Source: an uncultured Collinsella sp. (lineage in GTDB: Bacteria > Actinomycetota > Coriobacteriia > Coriobacteriales > Coriobacteriaceae). From it: a stretch of 64,000 nucleotides of DNA. Under the pieces are notes generated by a model. It had not been told where the DNA came from, searched no databases, and saw only the letters and a list, made by a program, of their open reading frames with translations. Made by a program: the position numbers and the translations under genes. Of the stretch, positions 24,278 through 32,994 are shown piece by piece. Numbering within the stretch: the stretch's first letter is position 1; the number at the start of each line of letters is the position of its first letter. The stretch lies in the NCBI GenBank assembly GCA_902470805.1, contig CABRHX010000011.1, forward strand, positions 8,567 to 72,566. The letters run 5' to 3'.

Positions 24278-25885
24278 TTAGTGGCGGAAGTGGCGGGCGC
24301 CGGTAAAGACCATAGCAATATTGTGCTCGTTGCAGGCCTGGATGCTTTCGTCGTCGCGCTTGGAGCCGCCGGGCTGGATGATGCAGGTCACGCCGTGTGC
24401 AGCAAGCACGTCGACGTTGTCGCGGAACGGGAAGAACGCGTCGCTTGCACAGGCAAAGCCGCCCTTCTCCACGCCCTCGCGCTCGCAGAAGTCCTCGGCG
24501 CGCTCGCAGGCAAGTAGCGCAGAGTCAACGCGGTTAGGCTGACCCGGGCCCATGCCAATGCCGGCCTTACCCTTGGAGACCAGGATGGCGTTGGACTTAA
24601 CGCCCTTGCAGACCTTCCAGGCAAACTCGAGCTCGGCCATCTCGGCGTCGGTGGGCTTGCGGTCGGTGGGGAACGTAAAGGTCGCGGGATCCTCGGTCAC
24701 GTGGTCGACCTCCTGCACCAGCATGCCGCCGTCGACGGAGCGCAGCTCCACCTGAGCGCCGTGGTCCACGCCGCCGGTCGCCAACACGCGCAGGTTGGGG
24801 CGCTTGGCCATGCGCTCGAGCGCCTCGGCGGTGTAGCTCGGGGCGATGATGACCTCGACGAACTGCTTGTTCTGATCGGCAAAGTGCTCAACCAGATCAA
24901 AGGGAACCTCGCGGTTGCAGGCGATGATGCCGCCGAAGGCGCTCTTGGGATCGCAGGCAAAAGCGCGGTCGTAGGCAGCCGTGATGTCCTCGGCAACGGC
25001 GGAACCGCAGGGGTTCTGGTGCTTGAGGATTACGCAGGCCGGCTCGTCGAACTCGCGGACCAGGTTCCAGGCGGCGTCGGCATCCAGATAGTTGTTGTAG
25101 CTGAGCGGCTTGCCCTGGATCTGCTTGGAGCCCACGAGCGGGAACTGCGAGCTCGCGGTGTTCTCGCAGCCCTCGGCAAAGCGATAGACTGTGGCTTTCT
25201 GCTGCGGGTTCTCGCCATAGCGCAGGTCGTCGACCTTCTCCAGCGAAATCTCGAGCTTGGCAGAGGTGTCCGCCACGTCGCTTGCCTGGGCGGCGAGCCA
25301 GCGGGAGATGGCCGTGTCGTAGGCGGCGGTGGTCTGGTAGACCTTCACCTGCAGGCGACGACGGGTGGAAAGCGTGGTGCAGCCACCGGTCTCGTGCATC
25401 TCGGCCAGGACGGCATCATAGTCGGCCGGATCGGAAATGACGGTAACGCTCGTGGCGTTCTTGGCGGCAGAGCGCAGCATGGAGGGGCCACCGATGTCGA
25501 TGTGCTCGATGGCGTCCGCGAAGGTGACCTCGGGGTTGGCGACGGTCTTCTCGAACTCGTACAGGTTGACGACGACCAGGTCGATCAGCTTAATGCCGTG
25601 CTGAGCGGCCTCCTGCATGTGCTGCTCGGAATCGCGGCGGGCCAGCAGCGCGCCGTGAACCTTGGGGTGCAGGGTCTTAACGCGGCCGTCCATCATCTCG
25701 GGGTAGCCCGTGAACTCCTCGATGGGGGTTACGGGAACGCCCGCGTCCTCGATGGCACGAGCCGTGCCGCCCGTAGAGATGATCTCGACGCCAAAGTCGT
25801 CAACCAGCGTCCGTGCGAAATCGACGACGCCCGTCTTATCGGTAACCGAGATCAACGCGCGTGCGATCTTCACATCAGATCCCAT
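24278..25885 (-). CDS. purH: Bifunctional AICAR formyltransferase/IMP cyclohydrolase PurH
   Basis: Last two steps of de novo purine synthesis. The N-terminal MGS-like IMP cyclohydrolase domain ([40 protein letters not shown]) is followed by the AICAR transformylase domain ([41 protein letters not shown]). Length 535 aa is normal. AGGAGG is 5 bases before the ATG. The gene stands alone rather than in a pur operon. Confidence 0.97.
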   Translation of the reverse strand: MGSDVKIARALISVTDKTGVVDFARTLVDDFGVEIISTGGTARAIEDAGVPVTPIEEFTGYPEMMDGRVKTLHPKVHGALLARRDSEQHMQEAAQHGIKLIDLVVVNLYEFEKTVANPEVTFADAIEHIDIGGPSMLRSAAKNATSVTVISDPADYDAVLAEMHETGGCTTLSTRRRLQVKVYQTTAAYDTAISRWLAAQASDVADTSAKLEISLEKVDDLRYGENPQQKATVYRFAEGCENTASSQFPLVGSKQIQGKPLSYNNYLDADAAWNLVREFDEPACVILKHQNPCGSAVAEDITAAYDRAFACDPKSAFGGIIACNREVPFDLVEHFADQNKQFVEVIIAPSYTAEALERMAKRPNLRVLATGGVDHGAQVELRSVDGGMLVQEVDHVTEDPATFTFPTDRKPTDAEMAELEFAWKVCKGVKSNAILVSKGKAGIGMGPGQPNRVDSALLACERAEDFCEREGVEKGGFACASDAFFPFRDNVDVLAAHGVTCIIQPGGSKRDDESIQACNEHNIAMVFTGARHFRH

Positions 25886-26162
25886 GCAGTCCTCCTGTCT
25901 GGTACGCCGCCGTGCTCTGTGAGTCGGTGATACGTCGATCTGCAGCGCTCGCGCAGCGGCATTGAAAATACTGATTCAATGTAGCGCATCGAGCGCATCG
26001 ATGCACCCCGCAACGGGCGCATGTGCAGAAAAAGTTTGCGAGCGGAGGGGATGGGCATGGCACCGGGCACGATGAGTTCATGGAACACAGGGGCACCATA
26101 ATTAGATGCCAATGGCGTGGTAGAACTGTGCTCGATATGCATCCGCAAAAGAAAGAGGCACC

Positions 26163-26804
26163 ATGGTCTCGCGGGTTCTCTACCGACCGTTTGATACCGA
26201 AGACTTCGACGCCATCGCGCTGATTCTGCAGCAACTTTGGCATAACAATTCGGATAACGATGAGTACAACCGCCTTGAGGCCGCGTGCGACCTCGCCTAT
26301 TGCCTTTCGTCGTCGACGTTTTCACAGGTTGCCGTAATCGACGGTCAGGCGCGTGGCATTTCGCTCGCGCGTGCGGGACAGAGCTCCGGCGCCACTATCA
26401 ACGAGCATTGGATGGATACCGAGCGTGCGCTGTTGTCGCAGATGCGTGAGCTAGAACCCGAATCGTGCGCCGAGTACCTCTCGTTTGTGCGCGCAACTAT
26501 CCGAACTAACAACCGCCTGCTCGAGAGCAGCCCGTTGCCGCACGACAACGAGGTTACGCTGCTTGCCGTAGATCGCGATGTCCACGGCCTGGGCGTTGGC
26601 ACGGTTCTGCTCGATGCCGCGGTCTCGCACCTGTCCTCGCTTGGAGCGACGAGAGCGCACCTGTACACCGACTCCAACTGCTCGTGGAAGTTCTACGAGA
26701 TGCACGGCTTTAAGCGCACGGCCACGCACCGCGCCAACCGCGAAGAGCGCCGTCACGACATGCCGCGCGAAAGCTTCCTCTACGAACTCGATCTAACAGC
26801 CTAA
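26163..26804 (+). CDS. GNAT-family N-acetyltransferase
   Basis: 213 aa. The acetyl-CoA binding core is VHGLGVGTVLLDAAVSHL (the Q/RxxGxG/A site reads VHGLGVG), followed by the conserved NCSWKFYEMHGFKR strand-helix. The N-terminal half (DFDAIALILQQLW) is less typical and probably carries substrate specificity. AAAGAGG lies 4 bases before the ATG. Substrate unknown. A palindromic element of the GGGAC family starts 8 bp after the stop. Confidence 0.87.
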   Translation: MVSRVLYRPFDTEDFDAIALILQQLWHNNSDNDEYNRLEAACDLAYCLSSSTFSQVAVIDGQARGISLARAGQSSGATINEHWMDTERALLSQMRELEPESCAEYLSFVRATIRTNNRLLESSPLPHDNEVTLLAVDRDVHGLGVGTVLLDAAVSHLSSLGATRAHLYTDSNCSWKFYEMHGFKRTATHRANREERRHDMPRESFLYELDLTA

Positions 26805-26811
26805 ACCCGGC

Positions 26812-26914
26812 AGTTAGGGACGTTCCTTTTGTGCCGGCACCCCGGGACACTCCTTGGCAGCAACCGCACCTAGTCGTTGGGAACGTTCTTAAATGACTAG
26901 TCGCTGGGGACAGT
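26812..26914. repeat. Two abutting GGGAC-scaffold elements, palindromes TGCCGGCA and GACTAGTC
   Basis: The first part (26815-26855) reads GGGACGTTCCTTTTG, a TGCCGGCA palindrome, then CGGGACACTCC. The second (26869-26914) reads CTAGTCGTTGGGAACGTTC, then TTAAATGACTAGTCG and GGGGACAGTC. The first is related to 29049-29095 and 37381-37430, the second to 44276-44321. Confidence 0.7.
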
Positions 26915-26930
26915 CTTCGTAGATAGCGCG

Positions 26931-26979
26931 TAAAAAGGGGATGGGCTTTCCCCGACGGCTGTCGAGAAAAGCCCATCCC
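26931..26979 (-). terminator. Terminator of the DUF2207 gene
   Basis: Perfect 12-bp stem GGGATGGGCTTT/AAAGCCCATCCC (26938-26979); minus-strand transcription then reads CTTTTTA. Confidence 0.88.
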
Positions 26980-26993
26980 ATAATTTACGACCG

Positions 26994-28937
26994 TTAGAAC
27001 GTTCCGCCGCCGCCTCCGCCGACGCCGCCTCCGCCGCCGCCCGAGAAGCCGCCACCGCCGCCGCCGCTCGAGCTATCGGAACTCGACGCCAGCTCACGGA
27101 TGGTCTCGTGATACACGTCATCGAATGAATCGAGCGGGGACTCGGTACCGTAATGATGGTAGTACCACCAGTAGCAGGGATAATTGTCATAGAAGCCGTC
27201 GGCCTCGCGCACCTCGGGCGGCACGGCCTCGGCAAGCTGACGCAGCACTTCCTTGGAAACGCCCAGCGCCACGCCCATCACCAGCAGCTTGTTCCACAGC
27301 ACCAGATCGCCGGGGACGGCTTCCTTTAGACGCGTGAAGTCCTCGAGCCAATGCTTAAGTGCCTTGCAGCGAGCCGCCACCTCGGCGCCCTCCGGCGTAA
27401 AGCGGCGGAACGTAAGGCCCACGCCGATACCCACCAGCACAATCGGCACCGAGATAACCGCGGCGGTAATGTTCGCCTGTGCGCCATCGGTAAAGAAGAT
27501 GGATCCCACGGGAACAAAGGCAATCAGGATACCAAGAACCAGGCAAAACACCATTGCAACAATGCCGTCCGAGGCAACGTACTCGCTATCGGCCAGCTTG
27601 CCCTTAACGGTGTTCTGATAGTCCTCGAGCTTATCACCCACGGGTGTAGCGTGCTGCTTGACGTAGTGCTGCAGCTCGTCGAACGTGCGCGAACGGTCAC
27701 CGTTCTCGTCAGGCTTAGCACCGGCAAAGAAGACCTTGAGCACCATGTGGTCAATGCCCTTGGCCGACTTCCAGCCCGCATCACTCACCGTCACGCGATA
27801 CGTCTGCTCTTCTTTTTCACGCCCCAACAGACCCTTCTTGGCCTTGGTCACGGTCGCCTGCTCCAGCTTGATCACACGGTCGTCGGTGAGCTTCATAAGC
27901 GTGGCGATATATGCCTGATCGGGCACCTCGTTCCAGCTCATGAGGGCCGAAAGCACGGCGGGATGGTCGGCCGAAGGCACATCGCGGAAATATTCGTCCT
28001 GGAAAAACGGCTTGGGCTTGCGCTTGCGCAGCTTGAGCATAACGATTGTGCCGGTAAAGGCCACCGCCGCAACAACACTTAGCACGGCAAGTGCATTGGC
28101 AATCATGCGAGCGTGAGCGCGGCGGGCGTTAGCTTCGTCGGCCCATTCCTTCTCTTCGCTCAGGATCGTTGACATGCGCTCTTCGCCCGAAGCGGCAAGC
28201 TGCGGCACCCAGTCGCTAGGGAAGGCGATGCGTGCCTCGGCGAATTCGCCCTGATGCACGCAGGGAATGGTATAGGTGACCATGGGTTCGTCCGCATCGA
28301 GCGACACGTCGCCCGTCAGCGGACCGTGGCCCCATGCGCGGAAGTTATCGCCTTTGACGGCCGCCGTCCCGGCAGTGGCATTTGCGAAGCGCACTTCCAT
28401 CTCGACGTCATCGGAATCCGCAGACCAGCCGTCGCCCACAAACTTCCAGTAGAGCTCGGCGGTATCGGCCCAGTTCATAACCGCACCGGTCATGGTATAG
28501 CTCACGTAATAGGTCGCGCTGTCGCCGCTCTCGTGAGGGCTGAACACCTTAATCCTTACGCCGTCACCGGTCTGCTCGACCGTATAGACGCCAGAGTCGC
28601 CCTTGTTCGCGCTATCGACTTTGTTAAACGCGGTGTCCTCTTCCTCGACACTCAGCACATCGACGCCCGCCGTGCCGCCCTGCTGGTTGGCGCCCGTATT
28701 GATCTCCCAAAACACGCCGTTGATGTCGTCGTCGAAATCAAACTGGCGTCCCTCGACAACGGTCAGCGATCCATCGGCCTCAACCGTGGCACTGATATAG
28801 GTCTGGGTCATGGAATAACCGTCGGCGTGTGCGGCGGCGGGCAGTAGCAGCAATGCAAGCGCGACGAGTGCGCAGACGGAAGCAAATCGCGCAAACGGGC
28901 GGCGCTGCCGACAGGTTTTGGCAACGGGGGCGTTCAT
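26994..28937 (-). CDS. DUF2207-domain membrane protein with Gly-rich C terminus
   Basis: 647 aa. A signal peptide (basic RQRRPFARF then a long hydrophobic run ending AAHADG) precedes the extracytoplasmic DUF2207 domain (YISATVEADGSLTVVEGRQF, about 35-275). One membrane helix (about 290-315) leads to a cytoplasmic domain, then two further helices (about 475-525), a soluble C-terminal part and a tail of Gly and Ser with only a few other residues (GGGGGGFSGGGGGGVG). ATG at 28937 is preferred because AAGGA lies 7 bases upstream and it starts just before the signal peptide. The family occurs widely in Gram-positives without an assigned function. Monocistronic. Confidence 0.85.
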   Translation of the reverse strand: MNAPVAKTCRQRRPFARFASVCALVALALLLLPAAAHADGYSMTQTYISATVEADGSLTVVEGRQFDFDDDINGVFWEINTGANQQGGTAGVDVLSVEEEDTAFNKVDSANKGDSGVYTVEQTGDGVRIKVFSPHESGDSATYYVSYTMTGAVMNWADTAELYWKFVGDGWSADSDDVEMEVRFANATAGTAAVKGDNFRAWGHGPLTGDVSLDADEPMVTYTIPCVHQGEFAEARIAFPSDWVPQLAASGEERMSTILSEEKEWADEANARRAHARMIANALAVLSVVAAVAFTGTIVMLKLRKRKPKPFFQDEYFRDVPSADHPAVLSALMSWNEVPDQAYIATLMKLTDDRVIKLEQATVTKAKKGLLGREKEEQTYRVTVSDAGWKSAKGIDHMVLKVFFAGAKPDENGDRSRTFDELQHYVKQHATPVGDKLEDYQNTVKGKLADSEYVASDGIVAMVFCLVLGILIAFVPVGSIFFTDGAQANITAAVISVPIVLVGIGVGLTFRRFTPEGAEVAARCKALKHWLEDFTRLKEAVPGDLVLWNKLLVMGVALGVSKEVLRQLAEAVPPEVREADGFYDNYPCYWWYYHHYGTESPLDSFDDVYHETIRELASSSDSSSGGGGGGFSGGGGGGVGGGGGGTF

Positions 28938-29048
28938 AGGCACATCCTTTGTCTGTGATACCAGCAACGCCATTGTCCCACGTTTACGGGCGCACATGAC
29001 GAACATCTAGGCCAGCGGAGTATCAAACGGGACGAAAGTCACGCCCGC

Positions 29049-29095
29049 GGCCGGCACCTGGGGACGTTCCTTATCTGCTGGCAATCTGGGACACT
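29049..29095. repeat. GGGAC-scaffold palindromic element
   Basis: GGCCGGCACCTGGGGACGTTCC followed by TTATCTGCTGGCAATCTGGGACACTCC; closely related in order and sequence to 37381-37430 (other strand) and 26815-26855. Confidence 0.65.
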
Positions 29096-29207
29096 CCTTG
29101 GCATAGCCCGCTCCGGCCATAGATACCACTTCATAGCTCCGTCACAGGTGTAGCGGCTTTGTGTTGCCGCGACGCGCACTGATTGAGTCCGTGAGCAAGG
29201 GGCATAA

Positions 29208-29309
29208 AGCAGTTGAGCGAAAACGGTTTGCCCCTTTGCCGTTCGCTTGAGGATCATGTCCCCCTTTTCCGCGGAAACCCCGGCAGTTGCGAAGAGCTGC
29301 CGGGGTTTC
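29208..29309 (+). other. Two hairpins in the 508-bp gap before gluQ
   Basis: An AGCGAA...ACGG / CCGTTCGCT hairpin (about 29216-29248) is followed by a perfect 13-bp stem GAAACCCCGGCAG/CTGCCGGGGTTTC (29274-29309, loop TTGCGAAGAG). They lie before the gluQ promoter, so they belong to neither gene's coding transcript. This could be a short structured RNA ending in a terminator, or isolated palindromes. Apart from the element at 29049 I see nothing else in this gap. Confidence 0.35.
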
Positions 29310-29432
29310 TGTCGTTTGAGGGGTTGGGCTGGCGGGTGGCGATCGAGCTGTCGAGCCGGTGGTCCGGCATGCGCAACGCGCGGCCTCGCCAACTTGCAGG
29401 CCACGGCAGCGTCTCCCCCACCGCGCCCCGCG

Positions 29433-29438
29433 CTATAC
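29433..29438 (+). promoter_or_regulatory. -10 element giving a leaderless gluQ transcript
   Basis: TATACT ends 8 bases before the gluQ ATG (29447). Transcription would start at or next to the A of the ATG. No ribosome-binding site is present, which fits leaderless initiation. A -35 is not clear. Confidence 0.5.
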
Positions 29439-29446
29439 TCGTCCGC

Positions 29447-30448
29447 ATGGATATCAACGCACGCAACATAGCAACACACGCCGCGGACGCACCAGCAACG
29501 GCAGCGCCCACCCACGTCATGGGCCGTTTTGCCCCGTCGCCCTCGGGCCGCATGCACCTGGGCAACGTGTTCAGCTGCCTGTGCGCGTGGCTTTCGGCCC
29601 GCAGCCAGGGCGGCAGCATCGTGTTGCGCATCGAGGACCTGGACGATCGCTGCAAGCGCCCGGAACTTGCCGCCCAATTGATTGACGACCTAGCCTGGCT
29701 GGGGCTTGAGTGGGACGAAGGCCCCTACTACCAGCACGATCGCCTGGACTTGTACGAGGACGCCCTGCACCAGCTGCAAGACGCCGGCCTCACCTATCCC
29801 TGCTTTTGCACGCGCGCCGAGCTCCACACCGCAAGCGCGCCGCACGCCAGCGACGGCACGCCCATCTACCGCGGCGCCTGCCGAGGCCTTTCTGCCGAGG
29901 AGGTTGCCCGCCGCAGTGCCCTGCGCGCTCCCGCCACGCGCCTGCGCGTGCCCGCCGTCGACGACCTCGCCGGCGACGTGATCGAATTCGTTGACCGCAC
30001 GTACGGAGCCCAATGCGAGGCACTCGCCACCGAGTGCGGCGATTTTTTGGTACGCCGCAGCGACGGTGTTTTTGCCTATCAGCTAGCCGTGGTGGTCGAT
30101 GACGCCGCCATGGGTGTTACCGAGATCGTACGCGGATGCGACCTGCTGGGCTCCACGCCGCGTCAGATCTACCTGCAGCATCTGCTGGGACTTCCCACGC
30201 CGCACTACGCGCACATTCCGCTGCTCATGTCGCCGGACGGCCGCCGCCTTTCCAAGCGCGACCGTGATCTGGACCTGGGCGAACTACGCGCCCGCTTTGG
30301 CACGCCCGAGACACTGCTGGGATGGCTCGCCGGGCAAACGGGCATCGCACCGGACGCCACGCCGCGCACCGCCGAGCAGCTGGCCGAGCACTTTAGCTGG
30401 GATGTTATCCGCGCACACCGGGAGAGCATCACTGTAACGGTTGCGTAG
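29447..30448 (+). CDS. gluQ: Glutamyl-Q tRNA(Asp) synthetase
   Basis: Truncated GluRS paralogue that attaches glutamate to queuosine in tRNA(Asp). HIGH-like motif APSPSGRMHLGN, KMSKS-like RRLSKRDRD and absence of an anticodon-binding domain (333 aa in total) fit GluQRS rather than GluRS. The CFCTRAEL region with further Cys/Tyr spacing resembles the zinc site of the family. ATG at 29447 is chosen from the -10 position and homology start; in-frame upstream codons to 29213 cross intergenic hairpins and are unlikely to be translated. Confidence 0.9.
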   Translation: MDINARNIATHAADAPATAAPTHVMGRFAPSPSGRMHLGNVFSCLCAWLSARSQGGSIVLRIEDLDDRCKRPELAAQLIDDLAWLGLEWDEGPYYQHDRLDLYEDALHQLQDAGLTYPCFCTRAELHTASAPHASDGTPIYRGACRGLSAEEVARRSALRAPATRLRVPAVDDLAGDVIEFVDRTYGAQCEALATECGDFLVRRSDGVFAYQLAVVVDDAAMGVTEIVRGCDLLGSTPRQIYLQHLLGLPTPHYAHIPLLMSPDGRRLSKRDRDLDLGELRARFGTPETLLGWLAGQTGIAPDATPRTAEQLAEHFSWDVIRAHRESITVTVA

Positions 30449-30502
30449 CCAAACGCCTCGCCCCCCTTCGACCCCCTTCAACGAGGACATAATTCTGCGC
30501 CT

Positions 30503-30530
30503 TGTTATGTACGGAATAATTCCGTACAAT
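30503..30530 (+). promoter_or_regulatory. Autoregulated promoter of the toxin-antitoxin operon
   Basis: -35 TTGTTA (30503-30508), 16-bp spacer, -10 TACAAT (30525-30530). A perfect 21-bp palindrome centred on A30518 (TGTACGGAAT-A-ATTCCGTACA, 30508-30528) fills the whole spacer, the usual position for a ribbon-helix-helix antitoxin operator. Confidence 0.8.
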
Positions 30531-30551
30531 TACCTAAAGGAGGTTTTTGCC

Positions 30552-30818
30552 ATGCCAACGATTGAGAAACAACGCCGTATGGATCTAAGGCTGACCGAAC
30601 GTCAACGCCTTACTTACGAACGCGCCGCGGCCTTGCGCGGGCAAACTCTCACCCAATGGGCCACAACTCACCTTGACGAGAGCTCCGCACGTGATATCGC
30701 CGAGGCGTCAACAACCTATCTTTCTCCTGATGGTTTCGATGCATTTTGCGAAATGCTCGATTCCCCCATGCCCCAAGCCGCAAAAGCGCTGCTTGACCGT
30801 AAAGCAGTTTGGGAATGA
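30552..30818 (+). CDS. DUF1778/TacA-type antitoxin
   Basis: 88-aa ribbon-helix-helix protein. RMDLRLTERQRLTYERAAAL is the DNA-binding strand and helix, TLTQWATTHLDESS the second helix, and the C-terminal part (DGFDAFCEMLDSPMPQAAKALLDR) is the toxin-wrapping tail typical of DUF1778. AAAGGAGG is 8 bases before the ATG at 30552. It overlaps the toxin gene by ATGA. Expected to bind the palindrome at 30508-30528 with the toxin and repress the operon. Confidence 0.9.
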   Translation: MPTIEKQRRMDLRLTERQRLTYERAAALRGQTLTQWATTHLDESSARDIAEASTTYLSPDGFDAFCEMLDSPMPQAAKALLDRKAVWE

Positions 30819-31288
30819 GCACATTTACCAAGCCCGTTCAACTCCCCGTTGGTCAAGGTATCGAGGCTTTCCACTGTGGAAATACTCTTGTAGACGGATG
30901 GGTTAAAAACAGATCAGCCTCGGCGCGGAGAAGAGGATCAGCGGTTATATACGCATCGTATTGCGACGGCGCAGTCGCTGGGTTTTATACGCTGTGCACG
31001 CACTCCGTGGCTCGCGAAAATGTTGATGGAGGATGGTTCGTGCGAAACTCCCCCTCCCAAGTTCCCACTGTGCTGCTTGGAATGATGGGGGTCGATGAGA
31101 AGTTCAAGGGGCTTGGTCTTGGAGCGTCACTGCTCAAAGATGCCATCGAGAATGCCTTGAAAATTTCTGCCCTAGCAGGAGCGCGAGCTTTGGTTGTCGA
31201 TCCAGTAGATGATAAGGCGGCAGCATTCTATGCTCATTTTGGCTTCGCCACCCTACCCGGCACCAACCGAATGGCACTGAAACTCTAG
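30815..31288 (+). CDS. TacT-type GNAT toxin (aminoacyl-tRNA acetyltransferase)
   Basis: 157 aa GNAT domain. In characterised TacT/AtaT/ItaT toxins such enzymes acetylate the amino group of charged tRNAs and stop translation. Visible features are LLGMMGVDEKFKGLGLG (acetyl-CoA loop) and the AAAFYAHFGF motif with the tyrosine used as general acid. ATG 30815 overlaps the antitoxin stop (ATGA), so expression is coupled. Which tRNA is targeted cannot be told from sequence. Confidence 0.88.
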   Translation: MSTFTKPVQLPVGQGIEAFHCGNTLVDGWVKNRSASARRRGSAVIYASYCDGAVAGFYTLCTHSVARENVDGGWFVRNSPSQVPTVLLGMMGVDEKFKGLGLGASLLKDAIENALKISALAGARALVVDPVDDKAAAFYAHFGFATLPGTNRMALKL

Positions 31289-31320
31289 ATTGTCGGGCGA
31301 CAACCCCTCCAATTCCCAGT

Positions 31321-31383
31321 ATGCCTTAAGTTACCCTACAGATAATGATTACTACCGAAATGTAGGGTAACTACCCAAGGCAT
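31321..31383. repeat. 63-bp palindrome between toxin and phosphoesterase genes
   Basis: ATGCCTT/AAGGCAT (31321-31327, 31377-31383) and TTACCCTACA/TGTAGGGTAA (31331-31340, 31361-31370) form paired arms around a 20-base centre. A small TTGTCG/CGACAA hairpin (31290-31303) lies just before and may terminate the toxin operon. Confidence 0.6.
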
Positions 31384-31410
31384 CATATGAAGCGTTCGCT
31401 ATACCTGCCC

Positions 31411-32136
31411 CTACGCAACATCCCAGGGCTGGAGTTCGTCGCCCAGGCGAACGATGCAGTCGTAGAGCACGGTATGGCGCTCGGCCGGGTTGGCATCCCG
31501 ATGAAAATGCCCGTAGTACCAGCGCTTGTAGTCCAAGCGGTCTTCCAGTTCATCGAAAAATGCCGTAAGTCGATCAACCGCGGGGCAATTCCAGCCGGGT
31601 GCCGGGTAAAGCGTGGGCGAAAGCATGCGCGTGGAGCAGGTATGGGTGATCGCATAGTCGACCTTCCAGCCCACGCTGTCGAGCTTTGCCCGCGCCTCCT
31701 CAAAGTTGCGCTCGTCCGGCAGCTCCTGCGGCCACCAGCTGGAATACGGAATGCGGCATTCCTTATCCACGCTCGTGGCGCCGCCCATGGTAAAGATCGT
31801 TGAGCCGTCGAGCTCAAAAACCTCACCGCGCGTCAGGCGTCGGATGGGCGAGGTGTCCGACAGACGCTGCGTCAGGCCTCCGTGCCACAGCTCCATGGGG
31901 CGCTCCGACCAGTGATCGAAACGCTCATGGTTGCCGTCGACAAACAGCACGGTATAGGGGCGCGACTCAAGCCAGGCGATGTCGGCACATTCCTCGGCAG
32001 AGAAATCCCACGGAAAGCCAAAGTCGCCCGCGATGATGAGATAGTCGTCACTTGTCAGACCATCCCCAAGATCCCAGTCGCGAAGCTTTTGCATGTCGAC
32101 GCCGCCGTGAATATCGCCCGTCACATAGACCGCCAT
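31411..32136 (-). CDS. Calcineurin-like metallophosphoesterase
   Basis: 241 aa with the dinuclear metal motifs of the family: YVTGDIHG, IIAGDFGFPW, FVDGNHERF and the C-terminal YYGHFHRD. The tight motif set and small size suggest a Ser/Thr-phosphatase-like or nucleotidase enzyme; the substrate is unknown. ATG at 32136 is used because the protein then begins at MAVYVTGDIHG; the ribosome site (GGTG) is weak. Monocistronic. Confidence 0.85.
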   Translation of the reverse strand: MAVYVTGDIHGGVDMQKLRDWDLGDGLTSDDYLIIAGDFGFPWDFSAEECADIAWLESRPYTVLFVDGNHERFDHWSERPMELWHGGLTQRLSDTSPIRRLTRGEVFELDGSTIFTMGGATSVDKECRIPYSSWWPQELPDERNFEEARAKLDSVGWKVDYAITHTCSTRMLSPTLYPAPGWNCPAVDRLTAFFDELEDRLDYKRWYYGHFHRDANPAERHTVLYDCIVRLGDELQPWDVA

Positions 32137-32221
32137 CGGATCACCACTTCCCTGTAAGTCGCTAGCCCACATTCTGCAAGATCACTAAGTCAACCGTTCC
32201 AGCCCTTCCATCCTTTGGGAC

Positions 32222-32461
32222 CTACCCCTCGCTCTTCCATCCAAACGGGTCAAACACCCAAAAGATCAGATCGAGCACGCCGCCGGTCATCATGGCGCCG
32301 GCAAGAGCCATGCAAACATGCAGAGAACTGGCACTTCGGAGCACATCAAACGGCCCCAGAACAGCCAGCAGCGCGACCGTTGCGCCGGCAAGGCACAGCG
32401 CGAGGCACGGCCCCGCGTCCTTAACGCACTTCTTTGCGAGATGCTTTGCGTTGTCACTCAT
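32222..32461 (-). CDS. Small membrane protein (79 aa), unknown
   Basis: Two hydrophobic segments (about 18-37 and 46-70) flanked by a basic N terminus (NAKHLAKKCVKD) and a short polar tail. No family recognised. AAGGAG lies 10 bases before ATG 32461 and 7 bases before an adjacent in-frame TTG (32464), so the start could be one codon earlier. Coding status is likely but not certain. Confidence 0.55.
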   Translation of the reverse strand: MSDNAKHLAKKCVKDAGPCLALCLAGATVALLAVLGPFDVLRSASSLHVCMALAGAMMTGGVLDLIFWVFDPFGWKSEG

Positions 32462-32623
32462 CAATATCGAACTCCTTAGAGGGTCGTTGTTTGGGTACAT
32501 GCCTCCGCGGCAGAGCAGGGCGGCAGGGTAAGTGTCACATGTCGTGCGGACATCAATGGAGAAACCGCCTGCTCGACCAACCCTTGGCGTCGTTTTGTAC
32601 CGGCACCCCATCCCCCGCTATCA

Positions 32624-32802
32624 AGGTCTAATACTTTTCCCGAGAAGTGAACGGCTGTTTTTAGACCCCTGAAACATCCGCATCTTTCGGCGGCAAAATC
32701 GCAGGATTCCAGCACCGAAACCGCAGGAAACGGCACCTCTAAAGTGTCGATGCTTCGGGGGTCCGATTTAGCTCGTTCACTTCTCGGAAAAGTATTAGAC
32801 CT
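32624..32802. mobile_element. 179-bp MITE-like inverted-repeat element
   Basis: Terminal arms 32624-32653 and 32774-32802 (AGGTCTAATACTTTTCC... and its complement) are identical apart from one inserted C. The inverted similarity continues inward for about 20 bases around GACCCC/GGGGTC. No reading frame is inside. It occupies much of the 533-bp gap 32462-32994; the remainder holds only a promoter. Confidence 0.6.
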
Positions 32803-32872
32803 CGCTGCTAGCCATCCAAAAAGACACCTCTCCCTTCCCCACCGCCACCCAAAAACTCATCCAACATTAATC

Positions 32873-32900
32873 TTGGCTCAAGAATCGCTTAATCTATAAC
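32873..32900 (+). promoter_or_regulatory. Candidate promoter of the UBA/DUF4342-regulator-kinase operon
   Basis: TTGGCT (32873-32878), 16-bp spacer, TATAAC (32895-32900), about 95 bp before the gene start. Confidence 0.5.
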
Positions 32901-32994
32901 CTGCACTATAGAGTTCGAACAAGGGGCGGGGCGACGCCGCGCAACGCAGGCCGCCGAACGCAACGCTCGCGCCCATCGAACGAAAGGACAGGTC

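Noticed and set aside
26812..26914. Short repeats resembling a CRISPR array
   Set aside because: No regular repeat-spacer pattern and no cas genes; the units are palindromic elements.
29213..29446. Longer N terminus for gluQ
   Set aside because: It would cross intergenic hairpins and the promoter; homology begins after the ATG at 29447.
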